The notes under the pieces are model-generated. The model was not told where the DNA came from, did not search any database, and worked only from the letters and a program-made list of their open reading frames with translations. The position numbers and the translations under genes are program-made. DNA of 64,000 bases from Pseudoalteromonas sp. Z1A8 (GTDB taxonomy: Bacteria > Pseudomonadota > Gammaproteobacteria > Enterobacterales > Alteromonadaceae): contig NZ_WTLB01000007.1 in the NCBI RefSeq assembly GCF_011378855.1, positions 45,469 to 109,468 of the forward strand, written 5' to 3'. Positions 46,018 to 53,417 of this stretch are shown in pieces (within the stretch, counting starts at the first letter, position 1; each line of letters begins with the position of its first letter).

Positions 46018-48339
46018 TTATTTTTTCTGGTCAGTCCAGAGAAGGCTACCAATAGCGGGTAATAACAATACCGCACCTAACATATTTACTAAAAACATGA
46101 AGGTTAGCAATATACCCATATCAACTTGGAATTTAAGATCTGAGAATATCCACGTACTCACACCAATAGCTAATGTAATCCCTGTAAACAATACAGCACT
46201 ACCACGTTCAACAAGTGCATTACGATAAGCAATACTCAGTGGTACGTTTTGCTTAAGCTGCCCCATCATCGACGACAGTATATAAATACCATAATCAACC
46301 CCAATACCAACACCTAACGCAATTACAGGCAGTGTAGAAACAGTTAAGCCTATTTCTAGTTGAACCATAAGTGCTTGTGCAAGTGTTGATACAATATAAA
46401 GCGGCAATACTACGGCTATTGTTGCTTTTACGCTTCTAAAGCTCATTAGGCATAAAATAATAACGGCACCATAAACATAAAGCATCATTGGTATTTGCGC
46501 CTCTGCAACCGACTCATTAGTCGCTGCCATTACACCAACAGGGCCAGACGCTAATTTAAATGCTAATTTATCAGTGCCCTCTTCTTTAGCAAATTGCTTA
46601 ACACTTTTAATCACAGTATCGATAGTTTGTGCTTTGTGATCATCTAAAAATATAATCACAGGCATAACCGAACAATCCCCGTTAAGTAGGCCTGTACTCG
46701 TTTCTACTCGAGATGTTGACTGTACTAAGCTTGCTGAATTTCGTGGCAAACTCTGCCATTTCAGATTGCCTTCGTTGTACCCTGCGTTAACCGATTGAGC
46801 TACAGAGCTCAAACTAACAGCAGACTGCACACCGGTCACATTTTCTACTTTATATTGGAAACGGCTAATCCTCTGCATCACATCATGTTCAGTACATGCT
46901 GCAGGATATGCCTCGACTATTACCTTTAAGATATCTGACGAGATAGTGTACTTGTCTGATATTAAAAATGTATCTTGATTATAACGCGCATCTTGATGCA
47001 GAGATGGCGCGCCTGCGTGTAAGTCGCCTATACGCATTTTATCTGCTTGCCAGTAACCTAGTGCAAATAAAACAAGGGTAAAACCAATAATCATTTTAGC
47101 GATTTTAGGATCTGTCGCTTTTACAAGAAGGTCTCTAATTTTATCAAGCATGTTAGGCTTTGCAGCGTCGCCAGATTGAATATGTACACTGTTTTCAAAG
47201 TTCATGTACGATGCCCAAACTGGCAGTAAAATTAAATTAGTAAATATAATGACGGCTACACCTAAACTCGCTGTAATAGCAAGTTCGCGGATAATACCAA
47301 TATCAATAGTAAGTAATGTTAAAAAGCCGACAGTGTCTGAAAGTAGTGCAATACCACCGGGTATTAATAGAGCCCTAAAACTTGACTGACAACAGATACG
47401 AGTACTTTTTCCTTCACCTACTTTTTTACCAATCGCATTTATCATCTGCACACCATGGCTTACACCAATCGCAAATACTAAAAACGGCACCAAAATAGAC
47501 ATAGGGTCAAGGCCAAAGCCTAAACTTGAAAGCAGGCCAAGTTGCCAAACAACTGCAATAATAGAACAGGCAATAGGTAAAATGGTTAACTTCAAACTAC
47601 CACAAAATAGCCAAACCATAATAAATGTAAAGGCGATAGCAATGGCAAAAAATACAACCACGCCTTTTGCGCCTTCAGCTATATCACCTGCCATTTTTGC
47701 AAAACCAATAATATGAATACTTACTTTATCTGTACTTAAAGGTTCTCTTAAATCACTTTCTAGCTTTTGTGCAAAAGCTAAAGTGTCTAATTTTTGTTGA
47801 GTTTGAGGATCAGTTTCTAAAAGCTGGGCCGTTACCATTGCACACGAGTAATCGCTGGCAATCATACGTCCTACCACTTTTGCTTTTTCGATGTTTTCTT
47901 TTACAACACCTAAACCACGCGTATCCGCTTTAAAGTTAGCAGGAATAATTGGACCGCCTGCAAAGCCATCCTCGACTACTTCAACAAAACGAGCGCTGGG
48001 TGAAAATATAGAGTTAACTAATGGACGATTTACGCCAGGAATAAAATAAAGCTGATCGTGAACCGCTTTTAATTGAGTAAAGAACTCTGGATTAAATATA
48101 TTGCCGCTGTCATCACACACTGAAATCAAAATACTGTTTGCACCACCAAACTGTTTTTCATGCTTAGTGTATACTTTCATATAGTCGTGATTTAACGGGA
48201 TGTTTTTATTAAACGAGGCATCTAATTGAATTTGAGTTGCTTTGAATACCAGTAAACAGCTTATAAGCGCAAAACTTATAAGCATAATTAGGCGATGTCT
48301 AAAAATCGCCTTTTCAATAAAATCGAGTAACTTATGCAT
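46018..48339 (-). CDS. RND/MMPL-family permease of the DUF1302-DUF1329 cluster
   Basis: The 773-residue inner-membrane protein has two RND halves. A helix at about 16-33 leads into a periplasmic domain (about 35-220), then five helices (about 225-378). After a cytoplasmic linker the pattern repeats, with helix 412-430, a second periplasmic domain, and helices from about 618 to 770. TM4 of the second half has GVGIGVDYG with D682, as in proton-coupled RND pumps. The equivalent of the first half reads IGVSHGVQM at 291-299 and lacks the Asp. No adaptor protein or TolC is nearby, so it resembles lipid/hopanoid exporters (MmpL, HpnN-like) more than AcrB. Its ATG overlaps the preceding stop (TAATG). 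Confidence 0.86.
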   Translation of the reverse strand: MHKLLDFIEKAIFRHRLIMLISFALISCLLVFKATQIQLDASFNKNIPLNHDYMKVYTKHEKQFGGANSILISVCDDSGNIFNPEFFTQLKAVHDQLYFIPGVNRPLVNSIFSPSARFVEVVEDGFAGGPIIPANFKADTRGLGVVKENIEKAKVVGRMIASDYSCAMVTAQLLETDPQTQQKLDTLAFAQKLESDLREPLSTDKVSIHIIGFAKMAGDIAEGAKGVVVFFAIAIAFTFIMVWLFCGSLKLTILPIACSIIAVVWQLGLLSSLGFGLDPMSILVPFLVFAIGVSHGVQMINAIGKKVGEGKSTRICCQSSFRALLIPGGIALLSDTVGFLTLLTIDIGIIRELAITASLGVAVIIFTNLILLPVWASYMNFENSVHIQSGDAAKPNMLDKIRDLLVKATDPKIAKMIIGFTLVLFALGYWQADKMRIGDLHAGAPSLHQDARYNQDTFLISDKYTISSDILKVIVEAYPAACTEHDVMQRISRFQYKVENVTGVQSAVSLSSVAQSVNAGYNEGNLKWQSLPRNSASLVQSTSRVETSTGLLNGDCSVMPVIIFLDDHKAQTIDTVIKSVKQFAKEEGTDKLAFKLASGPVGVMAATNESVAEAQIPMMLYVYGAVIILCLMSFRSVKATIAVVLPLYIVSTLAQALMVQLEIGLTVSTLPVIALGVGIGVDYGIYILSSMMGQLKQNVPLSIAYRNALVERGSAVLFTGITLAIGVSTWIFSDLKFQVDMGILLTFMFLVNMLGAVLLLPAIGSLLWTDQKK

Positions 48340-49334
48340 TAAGGGGTTAACTCCTTCACTTTAATGCCATCTTCTGTCGCCATGATTAGTTTGTTATTTA
48401 AAATCACGCCATCTAAAATTGCTTTACCATCGGCTAACTGCTCATGGGTGAGTAACCCATCTTGAAGATGAAAAATAACGCCACTATTGGCGAGCATGAG
48501 CCATTGTTTGTTATTGTAATTAATGATGTTGTTGATCGTCGCAGTTTTTACATTTTCGAAATGCTGCCACTCTTGTTCGCCATTTTGCTTTGCAAAAACA
48601 TTACCTCGAAGCCCTGCTACAATTTCTTGCGTGCTATCAGAGGCAACTGCAAAGAATGATCCAGGATAAATTTCCTCAATCCTTTGCCAAGTTTCGCCAT
48701 CATCAATGCTTCTGGCCATTAAACCCATTTCACCAACCAACATTAATCCGTTATCTGTTTTTTCGATTCGATTAAAGTGCGGTAAAATTGAAGCTGTTTC
48801 TGCTTCATACCCTTCGGGATCGTTTTCTTTTAAATCGTTTAAGTAATCTCTGTCATCACTAAACAGTAACGAATCTAAAAAGCGCTTTTGCCAATGTTTA
48901 CCACCGTCGGTGGTTTGATAAAACATACCATAGGCGCCCACTGCAAAACCTTTTAAATCATCTTCAAATAGGATATCAAGGCAGGGTTTATCTAGTTCTG
49001 GTTTAACTTGTTGTAACTGCCAATTAATACCACCATCGGTAGTATTGATAATGGTGGCATCGTGTCCACATGCCCAGCCATTATTTTCATCGCTAAAGTC
49101 AACAGCTGTTAATAGCACTTGAGTCGGTACAAGTTCAGCTTGTTGCCATTTATTACCAGTGTCACTTTTAATAACGGTACCATGCTTGCCTACTGCAATT
49201 AGCCCGTTACCTGTGTTTGTTATATCAGTAAGTAGGGTTTTATCTGCTTTAATTGCACTGATTGCATTTTCAGGGACATCCTGAGCAACACTCGCACCAC
49301 TTATGATCAGGCTGGCATATACTAAATACTTCAT
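48339..49334 (-). CDS. YCF48/BNR-repeat exported protein
   Basis: The 331-residue protein begins with a signal peptide (cleavage near residue 18, ASVAQ/D). It has several BNR/YCF48-type repeat units, visible as NTTDGGINWQ near 100, TTDGGKHWQ near 142 and SIDDGETWQ near 210, which predict a beta-propeller like the photosystem II assembly factor Ycf48/HCF136. In this context it is likely a periplasmic partner of the RND permease, to which it is translationally coupled. The function is inferred from position only. Confidence 0.82.
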   Translation of the reverse strand: MKYLVYASLIISGASVAQDVPENAISAIKADKTLLTDITNTGNGLIAVGKHGTVIKSDTGNKWQQAELVPTQVLLTAVDFSDENNGWACGHDATIINTTDGGINWQLQQVKPELDKPCLDILFEDDLKGFAVGAYGMFYQTTDGGKHWQKRFLDSLLFSDDRDYLNDLKENDPEGYEAETASILPHFNRIEKTDNGLMLVGEMGLMARSIDDGETWQRIEEIYPGSFFAVASDSTQEIVAGLRGNVFAKQNGEQEWQHFENVKTATINNIINYNNKQWLMLANSGVIFHLQDGLLTHEQLADGKAILDGVILNNKLIMATEDGIKVKELTP

Positions 49335-49431
49335 AAATTTTAATCGCCTTGAACGAGAGAATTGTTTGTCTTTATATACTGAGGAAAGCGTTGCGCGATT
49401 TGGTATAAGACAAACGCGATGTGAAAGGAAA

Positions 49432-49457
49432 AGGCACTTAACATACGTTAAGTGCCT
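49432..49457 (-). other. Intercistronic hairpin between DUF1329 and YCF48 genes
   Basis: AGGCACTTAAC and GTTAAGTGCCT form a perfect 11-bp stem with loop ATAC, ten bases after the DUF1329 stop. The minus-strand T-tract (TTTTCC) is short, so it may be a partial terminator or mRNA-stabilising end that makes the outer genes more abundant than the inner-membrane ones. Confidence 0.6.
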
Positions 49458-49466
49458 AACTTCTAA

Positions 49467-50831
49467 CTATCTACCTGCGCGACGTAATGCGCTTGACGTA
49501 AATTCGTTATCGTTAAACGATTGTGAAAAATCGTACATTTTTTCTTGGTTATCTAAACCAATTGCTAAATAACGACGTGAATTTAAATCATGATAAACCT
49601 CAAGCGTACTCCACTGAGTAGGTACTTCGTAGTAGTTAAGGCCATAAGCCATTGCTACACGGTAAAGTTGGTCGCGGTTATCATAAATATCCGTAACCTG
49701 TACTTGCCAGCTATCTTCATCAATGTAAAACACACGTTTTTTATAGATATGGCGTGTATCGTCTTTTAAGTTAGCTTCAACAACCCAAACACGGTGTTTT
49801 TCGTAGCGTGTATGCTCTGGGTTTATGTGGCCAGGCATTAAAATGTCATCGTATTCTAACTTATCACTATGAAGCTTATAGCTGTTGTAAGGAATGTATA
49901 ATTCTTGCTTACCTTTCAACGTCCAGTTGTAACGATTAGGTGAGCCATTGAACATGTCAAAGTCATCAGTAGTACGTAAGCTATCCGCTGCTGTTCCTGG
50001 TGCATCATATGCAACATTAGGTGCACGACGAACGCGGCGTTGTCCCGAGTTGTAAGTCCATGCTTGGCGTGGCGTTAATATTTGGTCCATCGTTTCATGA
50101 ACAAGCAGTGCTGTACCTGCTAAGCGTGCAGGCTCTGTAACACTTTGTTTAAATTTAAACAAAATGTTTGAGTCTTGCAGCTCTGCGGGTGTTGCACTCG
50201 GATCTGAATATTTAACTAATAGCTGTTCATCAAAGCCAACATAGTTATAAGAGCCTGACGCCGTTGGTGCTGCTTGACCACCAAAACGTTCAATAGATTG
50301 CCCACGGTAACGTAATAAGTGATTCCAAATTGCCTCTAAACCAGTTTTAGGAATAGGGAAAGGAATACCAATTGCCGTATTTTTAATACCATTTCCGCCT
50401 TCAACTAATTCAGCTGTTGGTGCAAACTTTTTAGTTGCGTCATAAACAAACTGAGGATAAGACGCTGAGCGACGTGTTTCATACACTGGCATTTTAAATG
50501 TATCAGGATATGCTTCAAATAAAGCAATTTGACCCGGACTTAAATTGGCTTTGTACTTTTCGATATTACTTTTATCAATAGTGAAAAGCACTTTGTCAGT
50601 GGTATATGGGTCAAGGTGATGCATACCCGGTTCATAACCTGCTGGTGCAGATGTAATGCCATTATTCCATGCTGGAATAGAACCATCAGCATTCGCTGCT
50701 TTTTCTGCGCCCAATGGCGTTAAATTTTGACCTAATTGAGCAACTTCGTCAGCGCTTAATTTAGCTAAGGCTGCGCTGCTTGCAAACAAGCTACAAAAAG
50801 CAGTAGCAATGAGGGTAGGTTTTATAATCAT
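49467..50831 (-). CDS. DUF1329 periplasmic protein
   Basis: The 454-residue protein has a signal peptide (cleavage after SSAALA, residue 23) and the typical start of the mature form, LSADEVAQLGQNLTPLGAEKAANADGS. It contains aromatic-rich segments such as WTYNSGQRRVRRAPNVAYD and ends RRAGR. DUF1329 proteins are, as far as I recall, related in fold to LolA/LolB lipoprotein carriers, which bind acyl chains in a half-barrel. It lies 13 bp downstream of the DUF1302 gene, the near-invariant partner of this family. The likely role is to carry a hydrophobic compound through the periplasm, as inferred. Confidence 0.87.
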   Translation of the reverse strand: MIIKPTLIATAFCSLFASSAALAKLSADEVAQLGQNLTPLGAEKAANADGSIPAWNNGITSAPAGYEPGMHHLDPYTTDKVLFTIDKSNIEKYKANLSPGQIALFEAYPDTFKMPVYETRRSASYPQFVYDATKKFAPTAELVEGGNGIKNTAIGIPFPIPKTGLEAIWNHLLRYRGQSIERFGGQAAPTASGSYNYVGFDEQLLVKYSDPSATPAELQDSNILFKFKQSVTEPARLAGTALLVHETMDQILTPRQAWTYNSGQRRVRRAPNVAYDAPGTAADSLRTTDDFDMFNGSPNRYNWTLKGKQELYIPYNSYKLHSDKLEYDDILMPGHINPEHTRYEKHRVWVVEANLKDDTRHIYKKRVFYIDEDSWQVQVTDIYDNRDQLYRVAMAYGLNYYEVPTQWSTLEVYHDLNSRRYLAIGLDNQEKMYDFSQSFNDNEFTSSALRRAGR

Positions 50832-50844
50832 AGTAATGTTACCC

Positions 50845-52944
50845 CTAAATAGAATATTTTAAGTTAAAAGAAACGTAATCGCGGTCTGAGAAAGTATTAA
50901 TATCGCCGCCGCCCCAAAACGAGTTGTAGCTCACATCAAGTGACCACGCATTTTGGTAGTTAAAGTTCATGGTCGCACCTAAAGATTTACGGTCTTCAAT
51001 AAATAAGAACATAGGATCTGGTGTATTACCATTTACGTCATGAGAAAATACAAAACGAGGAGAGAAGTTAATACCATCGTAAAGGTCATAATAATCACCT
51101 TTAGCAATTAAGCGGTATCCCCAAGAAGATGCAGTAGCAAATGATTTTTCTTCAGCGCCGTTTGATAAACCAAGTTGCAATGTTGAGTAATCAGTAGTAC
51201 CAGGGCCTGTAATTGTGCCACTTCTGCCAGTACCGGATACATTTAAACGCATTTCGTCATATTCTGGCATGTTATGAATTTTTACAGCACCCACTTCACC
51301 AACAACAGCCCAACTATCAGCCCCTAATGAAGGGCCAAATAAATGAGTAGCCGTAAATTGAATTTGAGATGTATCACGTTCAATATAGCCCTTGGCAACT
51401 TCACCCGCTCCAACAGAGCTTATAGCATCGCCAAAACTCATTTGCGAAATACCCGCAAAATCAGGACGAATACCGGCAAGCGCTAACTGCTCTGGCATAG
51501 CTGTATAAAGTAACTCTACGTCATCAATTTGCAGAGGCTCGTCTTGACGAAAAGCAAATTCACCCGCAAAAGCTGTTTCACCAATAGTGGTGTTAAAGCT
51601 TAAACCGTATAGTTTAATATCTTCAGGATAGTCGTTTTCAGCTTTAGAAAAGGCAGTTAAATCAGCAACATTATCAGAGGTGATTTCTGTCGTCATAATC
51701 ATCGCTAAATCTTGCGCAATTGCTTCGTTTGAAAAGTTTGATACGCGACCAGAGATAAGCGGACGACGACTGTGGTAGTTCACATGGTATAACGCAATTT
51801 CAGTATCATTAAACTCAGGTAAAAACACCCCTAAGCGAAGACCATACTGACCGCCATCTTCAGGTTCTGTTTTACCATTATCCCCTTTACCTTTAAGCGC
51901 GACCTTAGTTGGATATGCAAGGTACATTTGAGCTAATAAAGCACTCCCTTCGGCACTTGAAGGATCTATGCCTCGTGCAGCTGCTGCTAATGCAAAGTCA
52001 GATGTTAAGTTATTTAAACTATCCGTTAAAAAAGCAACATCAATATCAGGGTTAGACGTAAAGCCTAACTGAACATTCTGCTGATAACCATTTTCTGCTG
52101 CAAAGTCATTAGTAGAAAAATACGTGCCGGCTGCTGGTAAACGCGTTTCTTGCCATTGATATTGGTAGAAACCTTCAAGCGTAATATTTTCAGTAATACC
52201 AAGCGATGCCCAAAGCATACCTACAGGTATAAATGCTTCTTTAAGCTCAGCGCCTGGTGCTTTTAATCTGTCAATATCAACTGGGTTTACGTTAATGCCA
52301 TGAGATATCAGCGTACTTTCCCCCCAGTTAACTACTTGCTGACCTAAACGAACAGATAAAGGATTATTTCCGTCGTTTAAATCAAAATCGGCCCATACAA
52401 ACGCATCTAGTAAACGTATGTCGGCACAACTTTGTGCTTTAGTGTCTTTATCGTCACACGGATCAACACCCTGCCCAGATGTAGGATTTGAATAAGCGTG
52501 ATAGCCATCCATTAATGCAAAGTCATAAAAATACATAAAGCGAGTGAACAAACCGTAGTTATCTTTATTTATTGAAAGGTCGTGTGTTCCCTTCAATAGT
52601 TTTGAGAATGAGTCACCACTGTCAAAATTTAAATTACCCGCATCACCATTGTTTGAGTAAGAGCCCGGTTGTGCCCATACATCTTGTGATGAATAAATAG
52701 TGTTACTTAGCGCAGGGTTGTAACCTGTCCAGTCAAAAGCTGGATTATTACTTTTACCAATTAAGCTAAAGTCCCTGTCTTCTACACGGACACTTTGCCC
52801 ATATGAAAAGGTTGAATCGAAGGTAATATCAAAACCCCCAGCTTCAAATGTTACAGCTTGAGTACTGGCTGCAGATAAACCTAAACTAGCGGCTGCTAAA
52901 CCTATAGCGATTTTATTTTTAACAAAAAGCGATCTTCTTATCAT
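50845..52944 (-). CDS. DUF1302 predicted outer-membrane beta-barrel protein
   Basis: The start is the ATG at 52942-52944, preceded by GGGGGGAA, giving 699 residues. The 28 codons further upstream lack a signal sequence. The signal peptide ends near residue 30 (AASTQA/V). The mature protein opens VTFEAGGFDITFDSTFSYGQ, typical of DUF1302. It is rich in alternating beta strands with GxNxNPVDIDRLKAPG and RLGQQVVNWGES motifs, and ends in a strand of amphipathic pattern (SFNLKYSI), so an outer-membrane barrel is likely. It is first in the four-gene cluster DUF1302-DUF1329-YCF48-RND. Confidence 0.87.
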   Translation of the reverse strand: MIRRSLFVKNKIAIGLAAASLGLSAASTQAVTFEAGGFDITFDSTFSYGQSVRVEDRDFSLIGKSNNPAFDWTGYNPALSNTIYSSQDVWAQPGSYSNNGDAGNLNFDSGDSFSKLLKGTHDLSINKDNYGLFTRFMYFYDFALMDGYHAYSNPTSGQGVDPCDDKDTKAQSCADIRLLDAFVWADFDLNDGNNPLSVRLGQQVVNWGESTLISHGINVNPVDIDRLKAPGAELKEAFIPVGMLWASLGITENITLEGFYQYQWQETRLPAAGTYFSTNDFAAENGYQQNVQLGFTSNPDIDVAFLTDSLNNLTSDFALAAAARGIDPSSAEGSALLAQMYLAYPTKVALKGKGDNGKTEPEDGGQYGLRLGVFLPEFNDTEIALYHVNYHSRRPLISGRVSNFSNEAIAQDLAMIMTTEITSDNVADLTAFSKAENDYPEDIKLYGLSFNTTIGETAFAGEFAFRQDEPLQIDDVELLYTAMPEQLALAGIRPDFAGISQMSFGDAISSVGAGEVAKGYIERDTSQIQFTATHLFGPSLGADSWAVVGEVGAVKIHNMPEYDEMRLNVSGTGRSGTITGPGTTDYSTLQLGLSNGAEEKSFATASSWGYRLIAKGDYYDLYDGINFSPRFVFSHDVNGNTPDPMFLFIEDRKSLGATMNFNYQNAWSLDVSYNSFWGGGDINTFSDRDYVSFNLKYSI

Positions 52945-53067
52945 TTTGGTTCCCCCCTGTCGCGGGTCATTTTGTGTGATCAAGTTATTGTTTTTAGTGT
53001 AATCATAACGATAGAAGCGAATCTGCAAAATTACAAATACTCGCTCAAATCTGTCATATATTTTTAT

Positions 53068-53107
53068 TCTGGTTGACGCTTACGTATTGGTAAGACGTCG
53101 TACCAGA
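53068..53107. promoter_or_regulatory. 40-bp imperfect palindrome upstream of the DUF1302 operon
   Basis: TCTGGT at 53068-53073 and ACCAGA at 53102-53107 bound a dyad whose inner arms GACGCTTAC and GTAAGACGTC also pair, with one base of slip. It lies about 125 bp upstream of the start of the DUF1302 gene and ahead of the A/T-rich promoter-like stretch. It could be an operator for an unlinked regulator. Confidence 0.45.
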
Positions 53108-53181
53108 TAATTTATACACGTAATTTAACAATAGGACAAATTGAAATTAACAAAAATACAATATTTTTATGTATATATAAC

Positions 53182-53207
53182 ATAAAAACCGAGTGTCAGG
53201 CCACTCG
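53182..53207 (-). terminator. Terminator of pepN-DUF2835 that overlaps the stop codon
   Basis: CGAGTG (53190-53195) and CACTCG (53202-53207) form a 6-bp stem. On the minus strand it is followed by GGTTTTTATG. The TGA stop of the DUF2835 gene (53196-53198) lies in its loop. Confidence 0.65.
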
Positions 53208-53417
53208 TTCTAGGCGGATAAACTTGTTTTCGGGGGTTAATAAGAGTCTAAAACGGCCACGTACACCCAAGCTCGAAATGAAGGGCCTTAAATATGTAGC
53301 GGTAAAACGAATCGTTTTACCGCCATCCTCTACAACTTGTAATGAGCTAAAACGACCATGGTAGTAATCCATGCATTCGTTATAGCTCAATCTTAGGGTA
53401 AAATAATACTCAATCAT
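53196..53417 (-). CDS. DUF2835 small protein
   Basis: The 73-residue protein has a beta-rich pattern with RFTATYLRPFISSLGVRGRFRL in its centre and ends in positively charged residues. It matches the DUF2835 family of unknown function, commonly encoded directly behind pepN in marine gammaproteobacteria. Its ATG immediately follows the pepN stop (TAAATG), so it is cotranscribed and probably coupled. There is no signal peptide or membrane helix. Confidence 0.82.
   Translation of the reverse strand: MIEYYFTLRLSYNECMDYYHGRFSSLQVVEDGGKTIRFTATYLRPFISSLGVRGRFRLLLTPENKFIRLERVA

Noticed and set aside
46018..52944. Interpreting the RND gene as a tripartite drug efflux pump.
   Set aside because: No membrane fusion protein or TolC homologue is present, and the permease has the shorter MMPL-like architecture.
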